Assembly: GCA_030609125.1 (NCBI GenBank) | Contig: JAUWCW010000019.1 | Coordinates: 1-14,188 of the forward strand | Direction: 5' to 3' | Length of the DNA: 14,188 nucleotides | Source of the DNA: JAUWCW01 sp030609125 [NCBI: Candidatus Rokuibacteriota bacterium] | GTDB taxonomy: Bacteria; JAUVQV01 | Shown here: positions 6,941 to 14,188 of the stretch, one piece after another | Numbering within the stretch: position 1 is the first letter of the stretch | Layout of the letters: each line of letters opens with the position of its first letter | Notes under the pieces: generated by a model | Databases searched by the model: none | What the model saw: only the letters and a program-made list of their open reading frames with translations | Told to the model about the DNA's origin: nothing | Translations under genes and position numbers: made by a program

Positions 6941-6949
6941 GCAGATAAT
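6920..6949 (+). promoter_or_regulatory. Sigma-70 promoter of the Rrf2/IscR-like gene
   Basis: TTGACT (-35, 6920-6925), an 18-bp spacer and GATAAT (-10, 6944-6949) lie in a strikingly AT-rich island. Transcription would start near 6956, giving a leader of about 57 nt that carries AAAAGGAG seven bases before the ATG at 7013. Confidence 0.7.
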
Positions 6950-7012
6950 TAAGGAAGTCTTCTTGTCGTGCAAACGAAACTGCGGAAAGATTCGAAGAAA
7001 AGGAGTAGTCAC

Positions 7013-7435
7013 ATGAGGCTGACCACAAAAGGCAGGTACGCCGTGAGAGCCCTTTTCTGTCTCTCCAAATATACCGATGAGAAACCAACACCCCTTTCCG
7101 TTGTTGCCAAGGATCAGGACATTTCCTTGAACTTTCTGGAACAGCTCTTCGTGCACCTCCGCAAGAACGGCATCGTTTCCAGCGTGAGAGGACCCCGCGG
7201 AGGGTATCGCCTCGCCAAAAAGCCGAAGGACATCACCATCGGTGAGGTCCTCCGCGCCGTGGGAGAGGCGACGTATCCCGTATTCTGCACCGAGGACGAT
7301 ATTCCCAACAACAAGCAGTGCCCCAGGGCCGACGAGTGCGTCACGCACCTGCTCTGGATCAAGCTGGGCAAGACGATCAACGACTTTCTCGACTCCACCA
7401 CTCTGGAAGAGCTCTACCAGTTCAAGCCCGAATAG
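7013..7435 (+). CDS. Rrf2-family, IscR-like transcriptional regulator
   Basis: Winged-helix regulator of the Rrf2 family (IscR, NsrR, CymR), many of which sense iron-sulfur status, NO or cysteine. The 140-residue protein opens MRLTTKGRYAVRALFCL and carries the wing sequence SSVRGPRGGYRLAK (56-69). Three cysteines, C92-x10-C103-x5-C109, and His112 in CVTHLLW match the cluster ligands of E. coli IscR (C92, C98, C104, H107), except that the first spacing is five residues longer. The region supports an iron-sulfur cluster, but the altered spacing makes it uncertain. The ATG at 7013 has a good ribosome binding site; the upstream in-frame ATG at 6968 has none. No iscS, iscU, suf or cys genes follow, so its target is unknown. 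The promoter overlaps an IscR-like site. Confidence 0.9.
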   Translation: MRLTTKGRYAVRALFCLSKYTDEKPTPLSVVAKDQDISLNFLEQLFVHLRKNGIVSSVRGPRGGYRLAKKPKDITIGEVLRAVGEATYPVFCTEDDIPNNKQCPRADECVTHLLWIKLGKTINDFLDSTTLEELYQFKPE

Positions 7436-7449
7436 ACCTCTTGAACCCT

Positions 7450-7478
7450 GTCATCCCGAGCAGAGCGAGGGATCTGAC
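7450..7478. repeat. Dispersed-repeat-like palindrome (GTCATCCCGAGC type)
   Basis: GTCATCCCGAGCAGAGCGAG followed by GGATCTGAC is an imperfect palindrome (GTCA...TGAC, TCCC...GGGA). It strongly resembles the short intergenic repeats of the form TGTCATyCTGAGCGAAGCGAAGrATCT that I recall from many bacterial genomes. It lies between two convergent stop codons (7435 and 7494) and may also serve as a bidirectional terminator. Copy number in this genome cannot be judged from one window. Confidence 0.6.
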
Positions 7479-7493
7479 GGGAACCGAAGATCC

Positions 7494-8093
7494 TCAGTAA
7501 TCCTCGTCGTCCCTTTCTTTCCTTCGGCGAAACGGCCAGGGCCGTCCTGCCTGCACCCACCACTGCAGCGGCGCCGAGAGGGCGAAGAAGAGCGGAACAG
7601 ACCACCTCCACGGAAGGGCCTCCCCGGCGAGACAGCTTCCGATGGCTGCCGTCATGACGATAACGGCGATCTTTTCGCTCATCAGCACCGCCGCCCCCCC
7701 CGCCACCGCCGCAAGAAGAACCTCCGGCGGGGCCAGGGACCACCACTTCTCTTCAGAGCCGAGCCAGTGAAGAACCCCTCTTGCCGAGAAGAAACCGAGC
7801 ACCACCCCCGGCAGGAATGAGCCGAGCGAGCGGATCAGCCGAAGCAGCAGGAAGCCTACCGCGCCGCAGAGGCCGATCATGATGATCGTCCAGAGGGCCG
7901 GGTCGACCCCCCGCTCCACCAGTCCCTCAGGAACCTCGAAGATCCCGGAGATCACCCAGCCGATCAGTCCCCCTGCCGCGGCCCCGGCGGTGACACGGGC
8001 AAGCCGGAAGAGCTCCCAGCCGAAAAAGGCCAGCAGCGTCCCCGCCCCGAGCAGCGCCGCTTCAACCCCGTTCACCTCCCCGAGCCACTCCAC
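7494..8093 (-). CDS. Multi-pass inner-membrane protein of unknown function
   Basis: I do not recognise a specific family with certainty; the overall pattern is like DUF4203/TMEM198-type membrane proteins. The 199 residues hold about six or seven hydrophobic segments (near 9-27, 33-52, 67-87, 90-110, 122-140, 142-160 and 163-180), glycine-rich within segments (TAGAAAGGLIGW), with an RRRKERDDEDY tail that is highly charged and probably cytoplasmic. The start is GTG at 8093, which lies seven bases after a GGAGG; the track start at 8099 sits directly on that Shine-Dalgarno and is unlikely. The gene stands alone, convergent with the Rrf2 gene and divergent from lptF. No promoter is obvious in the 243-bp gap upstream. 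Confidence 0.75.
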   Translation of the reverse strand: MEWLGEVNGVEAALLGAGTLLAFFGWELFRLARVTAGAAAGGLIGWVISGIFEVPEGLVERGVDPALWTIIMIGLCGAVGFLLLRLIRSLGSFLPGVVLGFFSARGVLHWLGSEEKWWSLAPPEVLLAAVAGGAAVLMSEKIAVIVMTAAIGSCLAGEALPWRWSVPLFFALSAPLQWWVQAGRPWPFRRRKERDDEDY

Positions 8094-8297
8094 CGTCACA
8101 CCTCCGCAACCTCGGCAAGAAATCTTGTTCCCCGACGCCGGCTCTCCCCTGTGAGGGTCTCGCAGGCCGTGGCCGCAACATCGCAGACGCCCTCCCTCGA
8201 GCCGAAAGAGACGCCCCTTTTCAGGGCCGGAGAAACGAGGAGGATCCTCCGGTCAAAGACGGCCTCCTCACCGCGTCAGCCCGAACCGCACTCTCGG

Positions 8298-8326
8298 TTG
8301 CATGAACTGCGCGGCGAACCTATAAT
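8298..8326 (+). promoter_or_regulatory. Sigma-70 promoter of lptFG, close to the start codon
   Basis: TTGCAT (-35, 8298-8303), a 17-bp spacer and a perfect TATAAT (-10, 8321-8326). Transcription should begin about 8331-8334, only three to six bases before the lptF ATG (8337), and no Shine-Dalgarno lies in front of that ATG. The mRNA would be leaderless or nearly so. Confidence 0.68.
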
Positions 8327-8336
8327 CCCCGCATTC

Positions 8337-9536
8337 ATGAAAATCATTGACCGCTATCTGCTGCGCGAACTTATCCCCCCTTTTTTTCTGGGGATACTCA
8401 TCTTCACCTTCGTTCTGCTGATGAGCCAGATTCTCCGCCTGATGGAGCTCATTGTCAACAAGGGGGTCCCCCTCTCCACGGTGCTCAAAATGATCTCCTT
8501 TCTCCTGCCCTCGATCCTGGTCCTCACCGTGCCGATGTCCGTCTTCCTCACCTGTATCGTAACCTTCGGCCGCTGGTCCTCCGACAACGAGCTTACGGCC
8601 ATCAAGAGCGGCGGGATAGGCCTGATGCGGCTCAGCCTCCCTGTGCTGGCCTTCTCCCTGGCGACGTACCTGCTGACCAGCTACTTTATCATCTACGCTC
8701 TTCCCGCCGGCAACCAGGCCTTCCGCAGGAAGATGTTCGAGATCGTCCGCACCAAGGCCACAATCGGCTTGAAGGAGAAGGTCTTCAATGACGATTTCAA
8801 TGGATTCGTCATGTACGTCAACCAGATCCCGGAAACAGCCAATCCGGTCATGAAGGGAATCATTATCACCGACTACCGTCCCGAGCAGCGGCGCCCTCCC
8901 CAGGAGCCTCTGACCATCATCGCCGAGGAGGGATGGCTCGTGGTCGATGAGGACTCCCAGCGGGTAATCCTCCGTCTGCGCAACGGCGGCATCCACAGCC
9001 TCTCCAGGGACTACAGGAAATACCAGAAGATCGATTTCCGCATCCACGACCTGCAGCTGAGCCTCGGCGAGGAGATGGCAGGGGCCATGAACGTGCCGAA
9101 AGGGCTCCGGGAGATGACGCTCCGCGAACTCTCCGCCAAGGCGGCGGAGTATCGCGAGCAGGGTGTTCACTCTCAGGGCCCCCAGGTGGAAATACACAAA
9201 AAGTTCGCCATCCCTTTTGCGACACTCATCTTCGGCTACCTCGGCATCGCCATGGGAGTCCTCTTTCGCCGCGGCGAGAAGTTCGTGAGCATCGCCGTCA
9301 GCATCGGCATCGCCATCATCTACTACGTATTTCTGCTCGCCGGGGAACCTCTGGGCAAGCAGGGCAGGATCAGCCCCTTCCTCTCCATGTGGGCGGCCAA
9401 CATCTTCTTTGCCGCTCTTGCCGCCTTCCTCCTCTGGAAGGCGGCAAAAGAAAAACCCTCCATCGTTATGAACCGCCTTGGCGGCGTGGCGTCCCGACTC
9501 CGCTCCTCGCGTCTTTTCCAGCCGAGGCAGTCATGA
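8337..9536 (+). CDS. lptF: LPS export ABC transporter permease LptF
   Basis: Transmembrane subunit of the LptB2FG transporter, which extracts lipopolysaccharide from the inner membrane and feeds it to the LptC-A-D bridge. The protein has 399 residues from the ATG at 8337 and the YjgP/YjgQ family start KIIDRYLLRELIPPFFLGIL. Three hydrophobic segments near the N-terminus (about 13-40, 50-75, 97-122), a hydrophilic periplasmic beta-jellyroll (about 130-300), then three C-terminal membrane segments (about 306-385). The motif FGRWSSDNELTAIKSGG (coupling helix region contacting LptB) is present, as is the conserved PFATLIFGYLGIAMGV. An upstream extension to 8151 is open but lacks family resemblance. 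Its stop overlaps the lptG start by four bases. LptF and LptG assignments rest on order and start sequences. Confidence 0.92.
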   Translation: MKIIDRYLLRELIPPFFLGILIFTFVLLMSQILRLMELIVNKGVPLSTVLKMISFLLPSILVLTVPMSVFLTCIVTFGRWSSDNELTAIKSGGIGLMRLSLPVLAFSLATYLLTSYFIIYALPAGNQAFRRKMFEIVRTKATIGLKEKVFNDDFNGFVMYVNQIPETANPVMKGIIITDYRPEQRRPPQEPLTIIAEEGWLVVDEDSQRVILRLRNGGIHSLSRDYRKYQKIDFRIHDLQLSLGEEMAGAMNVPKGLREMTLRELSAKAAEYREQGVHSQGPQVEIHKKFAIPFATLIFGYLGIAMGVLFRRGEKFVSIAVSIGIAIIYYVFLLAGEPLGKQGRISPFLSMWAANIFFAALAAFLLWKAAKEKPSIVMNRLGGVASRLRSSRLFQPRQS

Positions 9537-10618
9537 GCACACTGCAGCGCTACGTCCAGAGGGAGTTTCTGAAGATCTTCCTCCTGTGCTTTACGAGCCT
9601 GCTCTCCACGTACTTTCTTGTCGAATTCTTTCAGAACATCGACCTCTTTCTGAACTACACCTCGCCTCTGCGCTACAAGATGCTCTTCTTCCTCCTCAAG
9701 ATGCCGCAGTTCATCTATCACGTCACGCCGGTGGCGGTTCTCGTTTCCGTCCTCGTCACTCTCAGCATCCTCAACCGCAACCGGGAGCTGATCGCCGTCA
9801 AGTGCAGCGGCATCATGCTCTACCACATCTGCTACCCCCTCGTCATGTGGGGGCTGATCATCAGCGCTCTCGTCTTCGTCAACAACGAGTTCGTCGTTCC
9901 CCACACGACGCGCCAGAAGGATTTCATCAAGAACGTTCGCATCAAGGGCAGGCCCGTGCGGAGCGTTTTCCGGCAGAACCGCATCTGGTATTACGGAGAG
10001 AACAACACCATCTTCAGCATCCAGCTCCTCGACCCCGCCGAGAAGACCCTGGAGGGGGTCACCGTCTTCCGCTTCGATCCCTCCCACTCCACGCTCATCG
10101 AGCGGATCGACGCCAGGAGAGCGGCGTATGTGGACGGCGTCTGGAAGCTGCGCGACGGCACGGTGCGGACCTTCGATGACGACGGCACGGTGAAGACCGT
10201 TTCGTTCCGGAAGAGGAATTTCGAGACCCCCGAGACACCCGGTGACCTCTCCCAGTACCGGGAGGACCCGGACACCATGAACTTTCCCTCCCTGGCGGGC
10301 TACGTCGAGAAGCTGGAGAAGAGCGGTTTCAACCCCACCCGGTACGTTGTCGATCTCTATGCCAAGACCTCGATCCCCCTGATCAGTTTCGTCGTCGCCA
10401 TCCTCGCCATACCCTTCGCTTTCAGGGCCAGTCCCAGCGGCGGCATCGTGGCCAGCCTGGGTATGAGCCTTGCGCTGGGTTTCGGGTACTGGATCGTCGT
10501 CTCCATAGGCATCTCGCTCGGCCATGCCGGCAAGGCGACGCCCCTCCTGGCCTCCTGGGGTCCCAACATCTTCTTCCTGGCGGTGGGGGCCTATCTCTGG
10601 CTCCACATGGACCTTTGA
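9533..10618 (+). CDS. lptG: LPS export ABC transporter permease LptG
   Basis: Second transmembrane subunit of LptB2FG, 361 residues from the ATG at 9533, in the normal range. It begins STLQRYVQREFLKIFLLCF. N-terminal membrane segments (about 14-36, 60-80, 95-117), the periplasmic jellyroll domain (about 125-270) and three C-terminal segments (about 280-355) follow the family plan. Conserved features are the coupling-helix sequence LNRNRELIAVKCSG and the C-terminal ISFVVAILAIPFAF. The ATG lies inside the lptF stop (ATGA), implying translational coupling and equal output of the two partners. lptB, lptA and lptC are not in the window. A terminator and the smc promoter follow. Confidence 0.92.
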   Translation: MSTLQRYVQREFLKIFLLCFTSLLSTYFLVEFFQNIDLFLNYTSPLRYKMLFFLLKMPQFIYHVTPVAVLVSVLVTLSILNRNRELIAVKCSGIMLYHICYPLVMWGLIISALVFVNNEFVVPHTTRQKDFIKNVRIKGRPVRSVFRQNRIWYYGENNTIFSIQLLDPAEKTLEGVTVFRFDPSHSTLIERIDARRAAYVDGVWKLRDGTVRTFDDDGTVKTVSFRKRNFETPETPGDLSQYREDPDTMNFPSLAGYVEKLEKSGFNPTRYVVDLYAKTSIPLISFVVAILAIPFAFRASPSGGIVASLGMSLALGFGYWIVVSIGISLGHAGKATPLLASWGPNIFFLAVGAYLWLHMDL

Positions 10619-10644
10619 CACCTTTCCATATTCCGCCGTCATCC

Positions 10645-10665
10645 TGTGGATAATCCTGTGGAAAT
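10645..10665 (-). promoter_or_regulatory. DnaA box plus near-match, upstream of smc
   Basis: TGTGGATAA (10645-10653) is the exact complement of the DnaA consensus TTATCCACA. A second, 7-of-9 match (TGTGGAAAT, 10657-10665) follows with 12-bp spacing as part of a direct repeat ATCCTGTGGA. They lie about 55-75 bp before the smc -35. They may be a DnaA-regulated promoter element or a titration site; a single 9-mer can occur by chance. Confidence 0.45.
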
Positions 10666-10672
10666 CCCTGTT

Positions 10673-10700
10673 GGGCCAGCATCCTGGCCCTCTATTCTCT
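10673..10700 (+). terminator. Probable intrinsic terminator after lptG
   Basis: GGGCCAG (10673-10679) pairs perfectly with CTGGCCC (10684-10690) around the four-base loop CATC, followed by the pyrimidine-rich TCTATTCTCT. The T-run is interrupted by C and A, so efficiency is uncertain. The position, between lptG and a good smc promoter, fits transcription ending here. Confidence 0.6.
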
Positions 10701-10718
10701 AAAGGCGTTATTTTTCTA

Positions 10719-10748
10719 TTGACACTACATATTGTGCCAGTCTAGAAT
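10719..10748 (+). promoter_or_regulatory. Sigma-70 promoter of smc
   Basis: A perfect TTGACA (-35, 10719-10724), an 18-bp spacer and TAGAAT (-10, 10743-10748). Transcription should start near 10755. The first bases of the transcript can form a short hairpin ACCAC-aggaa-GTGGT (10752-10766) followed by AGTTTTT, which may protect the 5' end or act as a weak attenuator. Confidence 0.75.
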
Positions 10749-10811
10749 CACACCACAGGAAGTGGTAGTTTTTCGGCCTTTGTAGGGTTTCATCATGGAA
10801 GGGGAAAGCAG

Positions 10812-13800
10812 GTGATTTTCAAAAAACTGGAAATGCAGGGCTTCAAGTCTTTCTTCGACCGCACGACGGTCAATTTCCAGAACGGGATCAACGCCGTCGT
10901 CGGACCGAACGGCTGCGGCAAGAGCAACATCGCCGACGCTATCCGCTGGGTGCTCGGCGAACAGAGCCCAAAGCGGCTCCGCGGCGAGACCATGGAGGAC
11001 CTCATTTTCTCCGGAAGCGACGCCCGGGGTCCGCTCGGGATGGCGGAGGTCACTCTGACGGTAGAGGCCAACGGCCGCGAGTTCCCTGCCCCCTACAACG
11101 CTTTTTCCGAAGTCTGCGTCACCCGCCGCCTCTATCGCTCGGGGGAGAGCGAATTCTACATCAATAACACATCCTGCCGGCTGCGGGACATCCGCGAGCT
11201 TTTCATGGACACCGGCATGAACCCCCGGGCCTACGCCGTCATCGATCAGGGGCACATCGGCGACATCATCAGCACCAAGCCCGAAGACCGGCGCGTGCTC
11301 TTCGAGGAAGCCGCCGGCATTGCCAGGTACAAGGAGCGCAAGACCACGGCCCTGCGGAAACTGGACGCCACGGAGCAGAACCTCCTGAGGCTTCACGACA
11401 TCGTCCGGGAGATCAAGCGTCAGATACGGTCTCTCAAGCTCCAGGCGACGAAAGCCCGCAAGTACAACGAGCTCGGCAAGGAAATAGAGGAGTTGGAACT
11501 GAAGATGCTCCACCAGCAGCACTGCGCCCGGCTGGGAACAAGCCGTCTTCAGGAGCAGAAGATAGACGGTCTCGACCGGATCCGGGAGGCTCTCCAGAAT
11601 GACACGGAAACTGCCGAGACCGCGCTGGAGGGAGAGAAGCTCTCGCTCCTCGAGCTCGACAAGGCAGTGGGCGAGGCGAAGGAGGAGTTCTACTCGCACC
11701 GCGCCCGGTCGGAGTCGACAGGGCATCTGCTCGAGTCGAGCCGAACCCGCGAGAGGGAGATCGGCGAAGCCGTCACGCGGGGGGACGCCGAGGCCGGCAG
11801 ACTGGGCGGTCTTCTCGAGGAGCTCTCCGGCGAGCGCTCCCGGGTCGAGGAGGAACTGAGGCGCCTGGAGGCGCGAACGGCGGAGATGCAGGACTCCCAC
11901 CGCCGGACAGCGGAGGAGCTGGGCCGCATCGTCGAGTCCGCGGAAGCGGCACGGGTTTCCCTCGACGAGAGAAACACCCGCTTCCTCGAAGAGGTCAGGG
12001 CGGAGGGTGAGACCCAGAGCCGGGTGGCCCAGGCGGAGACGATGCGGGACTCTCTTGATCGCGAACTGGAGCGTCTCGGCAGCGAAATCGCAGGCCGGGG
12101 AGAAGAGGATGCACGCCTGGAAATCCTGGAGAAAGAGCTGCAGTCACGCCGCGAAGAGGAAGGCGGGCGCCTGGAGGAGCTTCGGCGATCCCTGGGCGAC
12201 TGCTCCTCCGCGCTTGCCGGCGCGAAAGCCGAAATCGAAGAAACCGAGCAGAGCCTGCACCGCGCCCGGGAGGAGCACGCCCAGGCCACGTCCCGCCTGG
12301 CCTCTCTCACCGAACTGGAGGCCGGTCTGAGCGGCTGGCCCGAGCGATTCCGGAAGGAACTCGACCGCATCCTCGGAAGTCAGGGCCTGAACAGTCATGT
12401 GAAAGGGCTCCTGGCGGGGTCGGTCAACGCCCCCGCCCGGTACGAAACCGCCCTGGAGGCCGTTCTCGGCGACAAGCTGAAGTGTCTCCTCGTCAGCAGT
12501 CACGAGACGGCCGTCGAGGCCGCCCGGACTCTTCGCCGCGACAGCGAGATCCGGGGCACGCTCCTTCCCCTGGAGCCGCGGGTGCGAAAGGGGGGCGGAG
12601 GTGTGGACGGCCCCGGCATCCTCGGCAGGCTCGTCGACTTCATAACCACTCCCCCCGAGCACCGGCGGGTGGTGGAGCACCTTCTCCAGGATGTCATTCT
12701 GGTCGAAGACCTCGAGAAGGCCGCGGGGCTATGGGCGGCCAACGGCTCGTCCAGGACTTTCGTGACTCCCACCGGCGAAGTGCTCTGGGCCGACGGCTCC
12801 CTGACGGCGGGCCCCCTGGACTCATCGAGAGAGCTGCTTCCCCTGCTGAGAAGGATCCGCGAAACCAGAAGCGCCGCTGAGGAGTCGGGGGGCGTTGTCC
12901 GTGATCTGGAAGCCTCACGAGAGAGCCTCCGCGCCTCCGCCTCGGACCTGGCGAAGCGGGAAGAGGGGCTCAGCGCCCGGTGCTATCAGGCCGATCTCGC
13001 CCTTTCGAGCCTCGAGAAGGACCTGTCCCACCTTCGCCAGAAGCGCTCGTCCCACGAGGAACAGCTCGGACACCTCCGGGGATCAAGTGAAAAGGCCCTG
13101 CAGGAGAGGGCCTCCATCGAGGAGAGGATCCTGCGGGAAATCACCCGCAAGTCGGAGCTGGAGGGAGGAAGGCTCCGGCGTGAGCAGGAGATATCCTCTC
13201 TCGAACAGAAGCTGACCGCCTTCCGCGAGGAGGAAGAGAGGCTCGGGAGCCGGGCCGGCGCCGCCAGCATCGAGATTGCCGCCGGGAAAGAGCGCACCTC
13301 CCACCTTCTGAACAGACTGGAGAGGATAGCCGCCGACTGGAGTCGGGCCGAGGTGCGCCGCGACGAAATCCTCGAGGAGCTCGATGGACTTCACACCGAA
13401 AGAAGCCGCGAGGGCGAGCGCTCGGAAGAGCTGGCGGGGCTGCTGAAGGAGCTCACCGGTTCGCGGGAAGATCGGGAGAGAAGGCTTGCGGAGCTGCAGG
13501 AGCGTCACCGCCTGGCTTCGGGCCGCATCCGTGAGACGGAGGAGAACCTCCGCCTCACGCGCCGCAAGTCCGAAGAGCTGCACCAGGAGAGAGCCGACCT
13601 GCAGGCCCGGCAGGCGGAGCTGCAGGTCCGTCTCGAGAATGTCAGGGAGCGGATACGGGAAATCCGCGGCTGCGACCCCGACGAGCTCTGGGACGAAGAG
13701 ACACGGGCGTCGGTCCTGCGGGAGCCCTCCGGTGCGCTGGAGGAGCTGCACGGCGACAAGGTCGCCCGCCTCCAGTCCCTGGGCCCGGTCAACCTGGCGG

Positions 13801-14188
13801 CCATAGGGGACCACGAGGAGCTGCAGGAGAGGCTGGAGTTTCAGGTAAAGCAGCAGGAAGACCTGGAGAAGGCCTCGGAGGATCTGCGACGGGCGATCCA
13901 GAAGATCAACGTCACGTCCCGGAAGAAATTCCTCGAAACCTTCGAGATGATCAACGAGAAATTCCAGCAGGTCTTTCCGATTCTCTTCACGAAGGGCCAG
14001 GCGACACTCAGGCTCACCGATTACGACGATCCTCTCGAGGCGGGGATCGAAGTCCTGGCGCAGCCGGCGGGGAAAAAGCTGCAGAAGCTGTCGCTTCTCT
14101 CGGGAGGGGAAAAGGCGCTCTCCGCCATAGCCCTTCTCCTCTCCATCTTCATGGTCAAGCCCACCCCGTTCTGCCTCCTTGACGAGGT
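10812..14188 (+). CDS. smc: Chromosome segregation protein SMC, truncated by window edge
   Basis: ATPase of the SMC-ScpAB condensin that organises and segregates the chromosome. From the GTG at 10812 (behind AAGGGG, seven bases away) 1125 residues are read; full proteins are near 1170-1190. The N-terminal head begins IFKKLEMQGFKSF, has Walker A GPNGCGKS (31-38) and the Q-loop region VIDQGHIGDIIS. The first coiled coil spans about 170-510, the hinge about 520-665 (LNSHVKGLLAG to ADGSLTAGP), and the second coiled coil about 680-1010. The C-terminal head contains the signature LSGGEK (1096-1101) and ends within Walker B (CLLDE). No frameshift is visible. A TGA-terminated ATG (10795) in another frame precedes it and does not affect the start. 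scpA and scpB are not in the window. Confidence 0.97.
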   Translation, partial: MIFKKLEMQGFKSFFDRTTVNFQNGINAVVGPNGCGKSNIADAIRWVLGEQSPKRLRGETMEDLIFSGSDARGPLGMAEVTLTVEANGREFPAPYNAFSEVCVTRRLYRSGESEFYINNTSCRLRDIRELFMDTGMNPRAYAVIDQGHIGDIISTKPEDRRVLFEEAAGIARYKERKTTALRKLDATEQNLLRLHDIVREIKRQIRSLKLQATKARKYNELGKEIEELELKMLHQQHCARLGTSRLQEQKIDGLDRIREALQNDTETAETALEGEKLSLLELDKAVGEAKEEFYSHRARSESTGHLLESSRTREREIGEAVTRGDAEAGRLGGLLEELSGERSRVEEELRRLEARTAEMQDSHRRTAEELGRIVESAEAARVSLDERNTRFLEEVRAEGETQSRVAQAETMRDSLDRELERLGSEIAGRGEEDARLEILEKELQSRREEEGGRLEELRRSLGDCSSALAGAKAEIEETEQSLHRAREEHAQATSRLASLTELEAGLSGWPERFRKELDRILGSQGLNSHVKGLLAGSVNAPARYETALEAVLGDKLKCLLVSSHETAVEAARTLRRDSEIRGTLLPLEPRVRKGGGGVDGPGILGRLVDFITTPPEHRRVVEHLLQDVILVEDLEKAAGLWAANGSSRTFVTPTGEVLWADGSLTAGPLDSSRELLPLLRRIRETRSAAEESGGVVRDLEASRESLRASASDLAKREEGLSARCYQADLALSSLEKDLSHLRQKRSSHEEQLGHLRGSSEKALQERASIEERILREITRKSELEGGRLRREQEISSLEQKLTAFREEEERLGSRAGAASIEIAAGKERTSHLLNRLERIAADWSRAEVRRDEILEELDGLHTERSREGERSEELAGLLKELTGSREDRERRLAELQERHRLASGRIRETEENLRLTRRKSEELHQERADLQARQAELQVRLENVRERIREIRGCDPDELWDEETRASVLREPSGALEELHGDKVARLQSLGPVNLAAIGDHEELQERLEFQVKQQEDLEKASEDLRRAIQKINVTSRKKFLETFEMINEKFQQVFPILFTKGQATLRLTDYDDPLEAGIEVLAQPAGKKLQKLSLLSGGEKALSAIALLLSIFMVKPTPFCLLDE

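Noticed and set aside
8151-8336. 62-codon N-terminal extension of lptF
   Set aside because: The LptF family begins with a KxxDRYLLRE-type sequence at 8337; the extension spans a good promoter and has no conserved content.
9323-10642. 439-codon open frame on the minus strand opposite lptF/lptG
   Set aside because: It lies fully opposite the lptF 3' end and lptG, is rich in charged low-complexity residues and resembles no family; a shadow caused by high GC.
10725-11900. 391-codon minus-strand open frame opposite the start of smc
   Set aside because: The opposite strand encodes the unmistakable SMC head domain and the frame also spans the smc promoter.
11690-12370. Ser/Arg-rich minus-strand frame in the smc coiled coil
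   Set aside because: Serine/arginine richness is the expected antisense reading of Glu/Leu/Arg-rich coiled-coil codons.

Overview
The window carries bacterial core genes with high GC content, dense packing and several overlapping start/stop codons. LptF and LptG show a Gram-negative cell with an LPS-type outer membrane. The PSP1 protein RicT sitting beside tmk and holB, a good sigma-54 promoter, and an IscR-like Rrf2 regulator together suggest a deltaproteobacterial lineage, for example Desulfuromonadia or Geobacter-like. That placement is an inference from gene content; no rRNA or other decisive marker is present.

Left half, minus strand (1-6142). Seven genes are read leftward: a divergent MogA/MoaB-fold protein, tmk (dTMP kinase), holB (DNA polymerase III delta prime), ricT (PSP1), then rplI (ribosomal protein L9), dnaB (replicative helicase) and alr (alanine racemase, running off the left edge). 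A strong sigma-70-type promoter overlaps the ricT stop codon and probably starts an rplI-dnaB-alr transcript with a hairpin-bearing leader of about 110 nt. dnaB and alr share one base (TGATG). The block joins dNTP supply (tmk), clamp loading (holB) and helicase (dnaB) with translation and cell-wall precursor synthesis.

Middle (6143-8336). A 330-bp intergenic stretch contains an inverted repeat and a sigma-54 promoter (GG-N10-GC) in front of a small secreted ComEA-like helix-hairpin-helix protein, which ends in a GC-rich terminator. Next is an Rrf2/IscR-family regulator whose promoter overlaps an IscR type-1-like operator. No isc or suf genes follow it. A dispersed-repeat-like palindrome separates it from a convergent gene for a multi-pass membrane protein of unknown function.

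Right half, plus strand (8298-14188). lptF and lptG overlap by four bases (ATGA) and encode the two transmembrane subunits of the LPS-exporting ABC transporter. The lptF promoter lies so close to its ATG that the mRNA may be almost leaderless. A hairpin terminator, a pair of DnaA-box-like sequences and a sigma-70 promoter with a perfect -35 separate lptG from smc. The smc gene (chromosome condensation ATPase) is cut by the right edge inside its Walker B motif.

I see no phage, CRISPR, transposase or defence system. The most unusual items are the sigma-54-driven ComEA-like gene, the orphan IscR-like regulator with altered cysteine spacing, the MogA-fold protein with a degraded GGTG motif, the near-leaderless lptF and the DnaA boxes ahead of smc.
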